DNA from: JABDQW01 sp942492025 | GTDB lineage: Bacteria > Pseudomonadota > Gammaproteobacteria > SZUA-229 | Assembly (NCBI GenBank): GCA_942492025.1 | Contig: CALODJ010000006.1 | Span: forward strand, 186,001-250,000 | Length of the DNA: 64,000 nucleotides | Reading direction: 5' to 3' | In this document: positions 53,048 through 64,000 of the stretch, piece by piece | Layout: every line of letters starts with the position of its first letter | Position numbering within the stretch: the stretch's first letter is position 1 | Program-made: the position numbers and the translations under genes | Notes under the pieces: generated by a model | Told to the model about the DNA's origin: nothing | Database searches by the model: none | Seen by the model: the letters and a program-made list of their open reading frames with translations, nothing else

Positions 53048-53994
53048 GGCCGTCGTGCAATTCTGCGAAGTGCGTCATACGCAGTCTGCCTGTTGGTATT
53101 GCCCAGAAAGGCGGGCACTACCATATCCAGCGATGTGGGTTCGTGCTCACCCTGGCCGCAGATGCTGTCGAGTTTGAGCGAGTTATAATTGTCAACGGAG
53201 AATGGCTTGCCGGGAAACCATTCCAGCAAATAGGCCTGGGCCTTGCTGATGGCATCAGGCAGGCAGATGACGCGTCTTTTCAGACCGAGTGTTGCTGCCG
53301 TGTATTCAACCAGTTGTTTCAGTGAGTATTGCTCTGGGCCGCACAAATCATAGCGCTGGCCAAAGGTGGACTTGTCATCAAGCGCTTGTACGAAACGGTT
53401 AGCAACATCGCCAACATAAACCGGTGCAAAGCGTGCATTCGCACACGCCAGCGGAAAGAAGTAGGGCATGATTTTGAGTAAACCAGCAAAGCGATTGAGG
53501 AAACTGTCGCCGGGGCCGAATATTACCGAAGGTCTAAAACTGGTTACAGCCAGGCTGTCTGTTGAGTAGGTATGCAATGTGTTCTCGCCCTCTCCCTTGG
53601 TGCGGAGATAGAAGCTTGTGCCCATATTGGCATCTGCATTCAAGGCGCTCATGTGCAGAATTCTGGGAATGTTCAAGTCAAGGCACGCACCAAGAATATT
53701 TTTTGGTAGTTCAACGTGTGCCTTGCGGAAGCCGTCACCGTTATGCTGTTTCTCGTTCAGTATACCGACGAGGTTGATAACTGCATCCATACCTTTCATA
53801 TGTTGTTTCAGCTGGGAGCTGTCGAAAACGTCAGCCTCAATGAGTTCAATATTGGGCAATACCAACAGATCACGGTGATTGCTTCGATTACGGGTGAGAA
53901 CCCTGACCCGCTTGTCCCTGGATACCAGCCGACTGGCGATCTGCTTACCCACGAAACCCGTGCCGCCGAGGATGCATATAGAATTGTGCTTCAT
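53044..53994 (-). CDS. NDUFA9-like NAD(P)-binding protein (atypical SDR)
   Basis: A 316-aa extended SDR of the complex I NDUFA9-like group. The cofactor motif is ICILGGTGFVGKQIASRLV, followed by VRVLTRNRSNHRDL, VINLVGILNEKQHNGDGF, LHMSALNADANMGTSFYLRTKGEGE and FRPSVIFGPGDSFLNRFAGLLKIMPYF. It lacks an obvious YxxxK of the classical form (Y-L-R-T-K is present). The substrate is unknown. It is the first gene of the glc operon, overlapping glcD by 4 bp. Confidence 0.88.
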   Translation of the reverse strand: MKHNSICILGGTGFVGKQIASRLVSRDKRVRVLTRNRSNHRDLLVLPNIELIEADVFDSSQLKQHMKGMDAVINLVGILNEKQHNGDGFRKAHVELPKNILGACLDLNIPRILHMSALNADANMGTSFYLRTKGEGENTLHTYSTDSLAVTSFRPSVIFGPGDSFLNRFAGLLKIMPYFFPLACANARFAPVYVGDVANRFVQALDDKSTFGQRYDLCGPEQYSLKQLVEYTAATLGLKRRVICLPDAISKAQAYLLEWFPGKPFSVDNYNSLKLDSICGQGEHEPTSLDMVVPAFLGNTNRQTAYDALRRIARRP

Positions 53995-54165
53995 ATCAAG
54001 GATATATGGACTGTAACTATCAAATGAGGGCTACTTTATCACACCAAACAAGATGGTGGATGTCTCAAAGAGGAAGCACATTTCTGTCTGAGCTGCTATC
54101 ATTTGCATCGAATGAGGTGCGTTGATTTGCGACTTTATAATAACAACAAGAGGTGATCACATCGT

Positions 54166-54741
54166 ATGCTTCGAAAAGCACTTATATACCTTCTCGCCCT
54201 GCTACCCGCTTCAAGTGCACTGTCAGCCGGGCTCGATCTGAGACTCAGCAGCGAAACGGCGGAAGTCACGTTCCTAACTCAAAGCGCCACCTTTGGCTAT
54301 GGTGGTGCGGATATCGGCATTGGTCTTTTTCTCAACGAGAAGGATGATTTTTTGGCGAATGGCTCCATCCTTGTCTCCGGCAGCGGGACCGGTGATGTGC
54401 GTGCCTTACATTTTGGCGTTGGCGGTAAAGTGTACGCCGGCCGGCTTGATTTTGAACCGAGTAATGCGAGTGGCGGCGCCATTGCGGTAGGCGGTAACCT
54501 GCGCTATGTGTTTCCGGCAAGCAATCCATTTGCGATCCTGGCTGAAGCCTTTTGGGCGCCGAGTGTCACAAGCTTCTCCGACTTTGAGGGCATTGTTGAA
54601 TATCGTGCGGCATTTGAGCTTGAGGTAACGCCCAGTGCACGAGCCTACTTTGGTTACAGAGTGCTGGAGGTCGAGCTGGATAACGGTGCCAAATACAAAG
54701 CTGATGATAATGCACACATTGGTGTCCGTTTTGCGTTCTGA
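54166..54741 (+). CDS. YfaZ-like outer-membrane protein
   Basis: A 191-aa protein with a signal peptide (LIYLLALLPASSALSA, cut before GLDLRLSS) and a beta-barrel pattern. GYGGADIGIGLFLNEKDDF, GVGGKVYAGRLDFEPSNASGGAIAVGGNLRYVFPASNPFAILAEAF and VTPSARAYFGYRVLEVELDNGAKYKADDNAHIGVRFAF match the YfaZ family, ending in aromatic Phe. Function unknown. An AGAGGTG site precedes ATG 54166. Confidence 0.85.
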   Translation: MLRKALIYLLALLPASSALSAGLDLRLSSETAEVTFLTQSATFGYGGADIGIGLFLNEKDDFLANGSILVSGSGTGDVRALHFGVGGKVYAGRLDFEPSNASGGAIAVGGNLRYVFPASNPFAILAEAFWAPSVTSFSDFEGIVEYRAAFELEVTPSARAYFGYRVLEVELDNGAKYKADDNAHIGVRFAF

Positions 54742-54762
54742 TGTTATCAACTTGAATCTCAC

Positions 54763-54791
54763 AAAAAGGCGGGGTGACTCGCCTTTTTTTT
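54763..54791 (+). terminator. Rho-independent terminator after yfaZ
   Basis: AAAAAGGCG and CGCCTTTTTTTT flank a GGGTGACT loop, 22 bp after the stop. The following gene starts 12 bp later. Confidence 0.85.
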
Positions 54792-54802
54792 GGGGCGTGT
54801 CC

Positions 54803-55618
54803 ATGTCAAAGTCTACGAATCCGATTAATAGCTTGCTCGATATCATGGTTGCATTGCGTGATCCATCAAGCGGATGCCCATGGGATATCGAGCAGACATT
54901 TAAGACCATATCGGCCTACACCATCGAGGAGGCCTACGAAGTAGCCGATGCCATTGAGCGCGATGATATGCCTGATCTAAAGGATGAGTTGGGTGATTTG
55001 CTGTTCCAGGTCGTGTTTCTTTCTCAGATGGCCAAGGAGCAGGGTGCGTTTACTTTCAGCGATGTGGTTGCGGCGATCAGTGACAAGATGGTGCGCAGGC
55101 ATCCGCATGTCTTCGGTGGCGAGCAGATTGAAGATCACACCACATTGAACCGTGCATGGGAGCAGCACAAGAAAAATGAGCGCCAGGCCAAACAGCACGA
55201 ACACAAGAGTCTGCTCGATGGCATTGCATCAACCATGCCAGCCCTGCGCTGGTCATCGAAGCTGCAAAAACGCGCTGCGCATCATGGTTTCGACTGGGAT
55301 GATGTGGACCCGGTGTTCGACAAGTTGCAGGAAGAAATTTCGGAACTTAAGGCTGAAATAGGACGCGAGAATAACCAGGACAGAATCACCGATGAGATGG
55401 GCGATATTCTGTTTGCTTGCGTGAATCTGTCACGTCACCTGGATGTCAATGCTGAACACGCCTTGCGTGAATCCAATCGAAAATTCATCGCCCGCTTTTC
55501 TGTGCTCGAACAGCTATTGCAGCAGGACGGCAAGATCATGGACGCATGCAGCGTCGAAGTACTTGAGGACTACTGGCAAAAGGCGAAAAGCGAGTTGTCC
55601 AGCGATGAACGCAGATAA
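54803..55618 (+). CDS. mazG: Nucleoside triphosphate pyrophosphohydrolase MazG
   Basis: MazG (271 aa) hydrolyses nucleoside triphosphates and lowers (p)ppGpp-related stress signalling in E. coli. Two MazG domains are seen: LLDIMVALRDPSSGCPWDIEQTFKTI with EEAYEVADAIERDDMPDLKDELGDLLFQVVF near residue 40-75, and EISELKAEIGRENNQDRITDEMGDILFACVNLSRHL near 180-215. Start at ATG 54803 follows a terminator by 12 bp. The last seven codons and stop lie within the left arm of a repeat element (55597-55625), so the C-terminal tail was set by the repeat. Confidence 0.95.
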   Translation: MSKSTNPINSLLDIMVALRDPSSGCPWDIEQTFKTISAYTIEEAYEVADAIERDDMPDLKDELGDLLFQVVFLSQMAKEQGAFTFSDVVAAISDKMVRRHPHVFGGEQIEDHTTLNRAWEQHKKNERQAKQHEHKSLLDGIASTMPALRWSSKLQKRAAHHGFDWDDVDPVFDKLQEEISELKAEIGRENNQDRITDEMGDILFACVNLSRHLDVNAEHALRESNRKFIARFSVLEQLLQQDGKIMDACSVEVLEDYWQKAKSELSSDERR

Positions 55619-55767
55619 ACACGGATAATTCATTGTCTTGTGGAGCGGCTTCAGCTGCGAATTGCTCGCGACGGAGGCGCTGTTCGCGGCTGAAGCCGCC
55701 CCTGCCGCGCAATATGCTCTACAGCTGTGCGTTTAATGTCCGTGTTTATCTGCGTTCATCGGTGGAC
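55597..55767. repeat. Nested inverted-repeat element, 171 bp, with 29-bp arms
   Basis: The arms at 55597-55625 and 55739-55767 match over 29 bp with one mismatch and carry the word GATGAACGCAGATAAACACG. Inside is a hairpin with 16-bp arms (55645-55660 and 55684-55699; one mismatch) that recurs at 19921-19960. The left arm overlaps the mazG stop. It is the best preserved of these elements. Confidence 0.92.
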
Positions 55768-55787
55768 TGATTCTTCATGAAACCGGC

Positions 55788-55816
55788 CAAAAAAAAGCCG
55801 CTCATTGAGCGGCTAT
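55788..55816 (-). terminator. Rho-independent terminator after dsrE2-like gene
   Basis: Read on the minus strand, AGCCGCTCAATGAGCGGCT is a perfect 8-bp stem with a 3-nt loop followed by nine T residues, 24 bp after the gene's stop. Confidence 0.93.
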
Positions 55817-55839
55817 TTATTCACATCAATTTTTAGAGC

Positions 55840-56355
55840 TTAGATAAACAATGACTGATCGGCATCGGATGATTCTTCGAAGTAGGTAGCGGCACCTACG
55901 AATTCACAACCATCGATAAAGCCTTTGGGATCATGGCCAAACAGTTCAACAGTCATTTGGCAGGCAAGAAATTTGCACTCGGCTTCCTGACAGAGTTCTC
56001 GCAATTCTGATATGGATGCCACGCCGCAGTTGCTGATGGTTTTTTTCATCAGGGTTGTTGCGATGCTGTCCATGAACGGTATGTTCCACAAGACATTGGG
56101 AATTTTTGGACCCCAATCTATACTCTTGAAAGCTTTGGAACCAAAGGGCATCTTCATTGGCATCGCAGGATTTGCCATCGGTGTTACCTTCAGGACACTG
56201 GTGTCTTTGAGCAGCAGGTTCAAACCATAGAAGGTAAAGAAGATAGACACTTCCATACCAAGAGCAGCAGCTGTACTGCCGAGGATGAACGGAGGATATG
56301 CCCAGTCCAGAGTTCCCTTGGTAGCAATAATGGTCAGTTTTCGTGTATCTGACAT
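55840..56355 (-). CDS. DsrE2-like sulfur-carrier protein
   Basis: A 171-aa protein of the DsrE/DsrF-like family in its DsrE2 form. MSDTRKLTIIATKGTLDWAYPPFILGSTAAALGMEVSIFF and the CKFLACQMTVELFG segment with the conserved Cys near residue 131 are typical, as are GVASISELRELCQEAE and the SNCGV Cys. DsrE2 proteins bind and pass sulfane sulfur, often beside rhodanese and TusA genes in sulfur oxidisers. Here it is alone, with its own terminator. The middle PMANPAMPMKMPFGSKAFKSIDWG segment is often a membrane-associated loop. Confidence 0.88.
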   Translation of the reverse strand: MSDTRKLTIIATKGTLDWAYPPFILGSTAAALGMEVSIFFTFYGLNLLLKDTSVLKVTPMANPAMPMKMPFGSKAFKSIDWGPKIPNVLWNIPFMDSIATTLMKKTISNCGVASISELRELCQEAECKFLACQMTVELFGHDPKGFIDGCEFVGAATYFEESSDADQSLFI

Positions 56356-56867
56356 GATATTTTCCTCGGATTTAAAATAAGGCAGTCTTCTGACTATTTA
56401 CGTTTCAGAATGTAACACGATACTCTCAAAGTGACTATGTTACAAGTCGTTTCGTCATCAAATGGCTGATTGGTTGCACTTGCCGCAAAAAATTAGAGCT
56501 GTGACAACTCTGCCGGGAATTGCCTGACTGTTGGTGCAGGCTATATAAAAATTCGCGAAGAACGAAAAAACGTAAATCAGTTTTTGATGTCAAGACAACG
56601 ACCCATCCCTTTGCGTTTTTTGTGGATATATTCATCTCGGTATTCGCGTGAATCCACATAACCTTGTGGATATCTGCATCCTGCAATCTTGCTCGAGAAT
56701 TCGGGCGGTGTCGATAAGTGGCTGTTTATTTGAGTAATACTGGGGTGTATAAGAGAAGTACACGCAGCGTGCAGTCTCGGATACCTGCAAGTGTAAATGT
56801 TTTGTCCGCGAAAAACGCACAGAACGCAAAGAATGCAAATGTTTTGTTTGTGAGCAGCAGCCGTTAA
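56356..56867. other. Gap of 512 bp with scattered repeat words
   Basis: No gene recognised. Three copies of a word related to TTTGCGTTTTTTGTGGAT occur: 56606-56631, 56806-56832 (inverted) and 56871-56892 (the last inside the DUF255 gene end). The pair 56806-56832 and 56871-56892 forms an inverted repeat of about 22 bp around the gene's stop. Confidence 0.5.
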
Positions 56868-58973
56868 TCAGTCTTTTGCGTTATTTGCGGATATGCCCTG
56901 GGAAGCAGGCTGGAGTGAGGCCTTGCTGTCGTCAATCAGTTCGAGCCATTCACGCCAGGAACTGATGGGTGCTGAGCACTGCATTCCCTCGCAGACGTAG
57001 GCCAGGGGCCGGTCAGATATCGATTTTTCTGCCAGAGAAGCTGGCAGTTCGCTTTCCCCGGGTATCGCGAACATGTGGGTGAACGGCAGATAGGTATCCA
57101 TGGCGGCGCGCTGCCAGCGAGCAAGATCTTCGCTGGACCCTCGCAGTATGATGATTTGCGGTGGCTCCAGCTGTATATCGAGTGCTTCCAGCAAGCTACA
57201 GTGCGAGATCGCGGCCTGGTTGATGCTGTTCCATGCGGCTTTCAGGCACCGCTCTGCGGCGTCGATGTAGCGTGGTTCGGCCAGCAGATATCCGAGAACG
57301 AGCAGGCTTTCCGCTGCGACACCATTTCCAGACGGGATTGCATCATCGCTGTAGTTCTTGCTGCGCTGAATCAGTTGTTCATGGTCGTGGCTGGTGAAAA
57401 AGAAACCTCCATTGCGTTTATCCTCGAATTGCTCGATCAGCACGTCCGCCAGTTGTTGAGCCCAATGCAGCCACTTGCTGTCCCATTTTGCCTGCAGCAG
57501 CTCGATCAGTCCGCTGATCAGGAACGCATGGTCATCAAGATACGCGTTAAGGTGAGCATGGCCGTTTCTGGCGGTTGCCAGCAGGCGCTGATGCTGCCAT
57601 AAATGTTCGTGAATGAAGTCAGCTGCTCTCGCTGCTGAATCAATGTAGGCCGCATCATCGAGCGTTCGACCGGCGTGAGCCATACCCTGGATCATGAGTC
57701 CGTTCCACGCCGTGAGGATTTTGTCGTCAAGTCCTGGATGGACACGCTGCTCACGTGATCCAAAAAGTGTTGCGCGTGCGGTTTTCAGTCTGTCGCGGAT
57801 CTCGGTTTCGTTGCTGCCAAATGTCTGTGCCAGCTCGGCATGGCTGTGGTAGGCGTGCAGATGCCATTGACCTTCAAAGTTGGCTGGTTTGTCCAGCCCA
57901 AATCGGCTGGCGAGTAAGGCATAAGCGGTTTCGTCGATCAGTGAGGCCGCGGTTTCTGGATTCCAGACGTAAAACTTTCCCTCTATACCTTCAGAGTCGG
58001 CATCCAGTGCTGAATAATAACCGCCCGCTTCTGATTGCATTTCGCGCATGACCCAGTCTGCTGTTTCAGTCACGGCATCGTTGTAGACGGTATCCCTGCT
58101 GATGCACCATGCCTGAGTGTTGAGCCAGAGTAGCGGGCCATTGTCATAGAGCATTTTTTCAAAATGTGGAATCATCCACTGCTCATCGGTTGAGTAACGG
58201 TAAAATCCGCCGCCGAGATGGTCGAACAGGCCGCCTGAGCACATGCGCTCCAGTGAAAACAGTGCTGTGTGCAGTATTCGCTTATCCGGGTTGCCGGATG
58301 CCTGGGTTCGTGCCCAGTGCTTGAATGCGCGCTGGATAATTGCGGGGTGTGGGAATTTGGGTGCGCCGCTGTAACCGCCAAAGCGGCTGTCGAACTGCTG
58401 CTCGATTTGATTGCGTGCTAGGTCAAGTGGCATAGAGCCGAGATGCTCAGACGGCGAACTCTGCTGTGATTCAATCTGGCTGAACACATTTCTCAAAGAC
58501 GCGCTCTGTTTTTGTATATCCTCTTTTCGTGTTGCATAAGCGTGCGCGATGTTCTCCAGTAGCTGGGTGAATGCGGGCAGTCCGTGTCGTGATAATTTGG
58601 GGAAATAAGTGCCGGCAAAGATTGGCATATGGTCTTGCGGTGTCAGGAACACGGTCAGTGGCCAGCCGCCGGGGCGGTTGTTTAGCATCGAATGCGCATT
58701 CTGGTATATCTTGTCCAGATCGGGCCGCTCCTCGCGGTCCACCTTGATGTTGATGAAAAGGCGATTCATGACGCCAGCTGTCGCGTTATCTTCGAAAGAC
58801 TCGTGCGCCATGACGTGGCACCAGTGACAGGCTGAGTAACCAATCGATAACAGGATGGGCTTGTCCTGGTCGCGGGCCATTTGAAGGGCCTCCTCAGACC
58901 AGGGCATCCAGTGAACAGGGTTGTTGGCGTGTTGCAGCAGGTACGGGCTGGTTTGTGTTGAAAGCTTGTTCAT
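56868..58973 (-). CDS. Thioredoxin-domain protein, DUF255/YyaL family
   Basis: A 701-aa protein with an N-terminal DUF255 thioredoxin-like domain (NKLSTQTSPYLLQHANNPVHWMPW, then GYSACHWCHVMAHESFEDNAT with a CxxC near residue 55, and KVDREERPDLDKIYQNAHSMLNNRPGGWPLTVFLTP) and a long C-terminal six-hairpin glycosidase-like domain (LDADSEGIEGKFYVWNPE near 330, AWNGLMIQGMAHAGR near 425). YyaL and its mammalian relative are thought to have redox or glycosidase-like roles, but the function is unproven. ATG 58973 is chosen; upstream codons do not match. The C-terminal SANNAKD is encoded in a repeat arm. Confidence 0.9.
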   Translation of the reverse strand: MNKLSTQTSPYLLQHANNPVHWMPWSEEALQMARDQDKPILLSIGYSACHWCHVMAHESFEDNATAGVMNRLFINIKVDREERPDLDKIYQNAHSMLNNRPGGWPLTVFLTPQDHMPIFAGTYFPKLSRHGLPAFTQLLENIAHAYATRKEDIQKQSASLRNVFSQIESQQSSPSEHLGSMPLDLARNQIEQQFDSRFGGYSGAPKFPHPAIIQRAFKHWARTQASGNPDKRILHTALFSLERMCSGGLFDHLGGGFYRYSTDEQWMIPHFEKMLYDNGPLLWLNTQAWCISRDTVYNDAVTETADWVMREMQSEAGGYYSALDADSEGIEGKFYVWNPETAASLIDETAYALLASRFGLDKPANFEGQWHLHAYHSHAELAQTFGSNETEIRDRLKTARATLFGSREQRVHPGLDDKILTAWNGLMIQGMAHAGRTLDDAAYIDSAARAADFIHEHLWQHQRLLATARNGHAHLNAYLDDHAFLISGLIELLQAKWDSKWLHWAQQLADVLIEQFEDKRNGGFFFTSHDHEQLIQRSKNYSDDAIPSGNGVAAESLLVLGYLLAEPRYIDAAERCLKAAWNSINQAAISHCSLLEALDIQLEPPQIIILRGSSEDLARWQRAAMDTYLPFTHMFAIPGESELPASLAEKSISDRPLAYVCEGMQCSAPISSWREWLELIDDSKASLQPASQGISANNAKD

Positions 58974-59192
58974 ATTAAACCTGCTTCGTCGTGTTGAGCT
59001 TGAGCCTGGCAAACATGCGGATAGAGAACGCCACGATTATTGGCTGTTATTCGACAGCGACCACGCTTTTTTGAAAAAAATGTAAAAAAATAAAAAAACA
59101 TGAGCACTTTGCCACAAATTGCTGTAGTATCGCCCTCCGCGAAACGGCAGTCTATATTTGATTTGCAGCCGAAGAAATTTTCTTGAAAAGGC

Positions 59193-59222
59193 TTGCGCAC
59201 TGGAAAATATTACTGTTATAAT
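59193..59222 (+). promoter_or_regulatory. rRNA operon promoter
   Basis: A TTGCGC at 59193 and a consensus TATAAT at 59217-59222 are spaced 18 bp, with a GC-rich discriminator (CTCGCTTCTGCGG) after it. A-rich tracts at 59072-59098 and 59170-59188 could act as UP elements. A second, weaker promoter may use TAGTAT at 59125-59130. Confidence 0.7.
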
Positions 59223-59254
59223 CTCGCTTCTGCGGCCCGCACTATTCCGGGTCG

Positions 59255-59271
59255 CTGTTCTTTTACAATTT
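59255..59271 (+). promoter_or_regulatory. boxA antitermination site in the 16S leader
   Basis: CTGTTCTTTTACAATTT resembles the E. coli rrn boxA (TGCTCTTTAACAATTT), followed by GTGTGGGTGC. It would bind NusB-S10 for rRNA antitermination. Confidence 0.75.
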
Positions 59272-59408
59272 GGATCAGATAGCTTGTGTGGGTGCTTGCG
59301 TTGGCGAGATCAAGAAACAAGTCAGAAGGTTTGGGTTTATCCTGAATCAGGCTGGCAACAGGTTTCTTGCTTGCTCAAGGTAAGTAACCTGCAATAAATT
59401 TGAGTATT

Positions 59409-60947
<1,539 letters not shown>

Positions 60948-61070
60948 AAGAGACTGATCGAACCGGCGCAAGTCCCCACACAAGCTAATCTGATCCTGAT
61001 GAAAGAACGTTGATGTCATCATTCGATGACGGTACGGAGACGGCTGGGTGCAGACCTTGCCATAAACACC

Positions 61071-61108
61071 GGGTCTGTAGCGGGGTGCGTAGCGCAAGGT
61101 TAGAGCGC
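61071..61108 (+). pseudogene. Partial tRNA-Ile 5' half in the rRNA spacer
   Basis: GGGTCTGTAG and, after an 18-bp break, GGTTAGAGCGC repeat the start and D-arm of the true tRNA-Ile at 61164. The anticodon arm does not follow. It looks like a broken duplicate left by recombination or slippage. Confidence 0.55.
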
Positions 61109-61163
61109 TGTTGCAAAGCAACTGACTTGGTTGCAACCCCGATACATTACCGGATTAACACCC

Positions 61164-61240
<77 letters not shown>

Positions 61241-61321
61241 GTTTTGTCCAGCTTGAATCTTTGCGAAGACTTATGTGCTATTTGCACACTGCGCCTTCCC
61301 AAAAATCCAACCTGAACAAAA

Positions 61322-61362
61322 TTCCTGCGTTTATAAGACGTAGTCTAAGGCAGGATTTTTTT
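61322..61362 (+). other. Terminator-like hairpin in the rRNA spacer
   Basis: ATTCCTGC and GGCAGGAT form an outer stem with an inner AGAC/GTCT stem, followed by seven T residues. It lies between the two spacer tRNAs, where termination would cut the operon; it may be a processing stem or be overridden by antitermination. Confidence 0.5.
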
Positions 61363-61392
61363 CGTGAAGCAAGGCCCGCGATCGATGAGGAA

Positions 61393-61430
61393 GGAGCATA
61401 CATAAGTTGTGACCTGACGAAGAGCGAGCA
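61393..61430 (+). repeat. Spacer repeat block A
   Basis: GGAGCATACATAAGTTGTG and a following GACC and GAGCGAGCA recur at 61900-61935. Block A lies between the two spacer tRNAs. Confidence 0.65.
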
Positions 61431-61466
61431 GCAACGCGGCTTAACGGAAAAAAGGCCAGCTAAAAG

Positions 61467-61542
61467 GGGGCTATAGCTCAGCTGGGAGAGCATCTGCTTT
61501 GCAAGCAGAGGGTCCGCGGTTCGATCCCGCGTAGCTCCACCA
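61467..61542 (+). tRNA. tRNA-Ala (TGC)
   Basis: A 76-nt tRNA starting GGGGCTATAGCTCAGCTGGG with anticodon loop CTTTGCA (TGC), a T-loop TTCGATC and an encoded CCA end. Almost identical to the E. coli spacer tRNA-Ala. Confidence 0.98.
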
Positions 61543-61633
61543 TGTTAGCTAAGAGCATGCCAGATCATCATAGATCAAGCGTGTTCTTACCTAACGTGAA
61601 ACCGTAAGGTGCAACGTTAATGCCTCAAAGGCA

Positions 61634-61650
61634 TGTTCTTTAAAAATTTG
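61634..61650 (+). promoter_or_regulatory. boxA antitermination site before 23S
   Basis: TGTTCTTTAAAAATTTG is a second boxA in the spacer, as found before 23S genes in gammaproteobacteria. Confidence 0.75.
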
Positions 61651-61899
61651 GAAAGCCAAGTAATACAAGCATTAAATAATGATCAAAAATCGATCATTGT
61701 TTTAATGGGTATATTGTAAATTGCATATTTGCATTTATTCATTCAAGTGTTACTCACAAAACATATAACCTTTCTTGGTCACGTAGTCTGGAAACAAAAG
61801 GTCCAGGTGATTTAGGTCTTGTCTCAATATAGTGATCTGATTTTTGTTAGATCGCGCCGAGATTTTTCGGTCTGGTGAGGCATTTTGCGAGTGAGAGAG

Positions 61900-61935
61900 G
61901 GAGCATACATAAGTATGTGACCGAACGAGCGAGCA
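61900..61935 (+). repeat. Spacer repeat block B
   Basis: GGAGCATACATAAGTATGTG with GACC and GAGCGAGCA is the second copy of block A. Both lie before an AACGGAAAA run, suggesting duplicated processing structures. It is just 57 bp before the 23S start. Confidence 0.65.
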
Positions 61936-61991
61936 AAATAACGAAACTAGAACGGAAAAGATCAAGCGAGATAGGGTGCTTGGGGTTATAT

Positions 61992-64000
<2,009 letters not shown>

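Overview
The window is a gammaproteobacterial chromosome segment. The 16S/23S rRNA sequences, the tRNA-Ile/tRNA-Ala pair in the rRNA spacer, and gene families such as DUF2164, DUF5062, YfaZ and DUF6524 all point there. Several genes fit an autotrophic sulfur-oxidising lifestyle: a class II aldolase beside phosphoglycerate kinase and pyruvate kinase, a complete glycolate oxidase operon with a glyoxylate aminotransferase, and a DsrE2-type sulfur-carrier protein. RubisCO and core sulfur-oxidation genes are not in view, so this is inference and I assign no genus.

Layout. 1-3.3 kb: lower glycolysis/Calvin genes (pgk end, pyk, fba) closed by a strong terminator. 3.4-8.4 kb: AGCS symporter, FKBP isomerase, bioD and purC on the minus strand, a class I amidotransferase and an AlkD-like glycosylase. 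8.6-14.7 kb: gltBD glutamate synthase. 15-21.3 kb: PilZ protein, Tpx peroxidase, macro-domain deacetylase, MscS channel, DUF481 protein, purT, mutM and a small membrane protein. 21.3-25.2 kb: a four-gene Gld-type ABC export operon. 25.5-29.8 kb: a lone HyuA-like protein followed by small genes. 30.3-32.6 kb: membrane protein, rhodanese lipoprotein, BI-1 protein and an HPF-like ribosome factor. 32.8-33.8 kb: decayed efflux-pump remnants. 33.9-39.6 kb: an ODP-like metallo-beta-lactamase-fold protein, DUF5062, AsmA, YceI and a glycine-zipper lipoprotein. 39.8-45.6 kb: a dUTPase fragment, rpmBG, folBK, phosphoesterase, pteridine reductase, MidA-type methyltransferase, uppP and a VanZ-like gene. 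45.6-54 kb: cca, a half-size EamA protein, aminotransferase and glcDEF. 54-59 kb: yfaZ, mazG, dsrE2 and a DUF255 protein. 59.1-64 kb: an rRNA operon (16S, tRNA-Ile, tRNA-Ala, partial 23S).

The most distinctive feature is the density of small non-autonomous repeats between genes. One family (five full copies of 248-315 bp plus lone ends) has CTAG-flanked terminal inverted repeats of about 20 bp and exists in two internal forms; several copies sit exactly on gene stop codons. Other interspersed inverted-repeat elements end in different conserved words, contain nested hairpins, and in several cases supply the last or first codons of the neighbouring gene. I see no CRISPR array, intact transposase, prophage or defence island. 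No clearly new protein system is evident; the repeat families are the part most worth following up.
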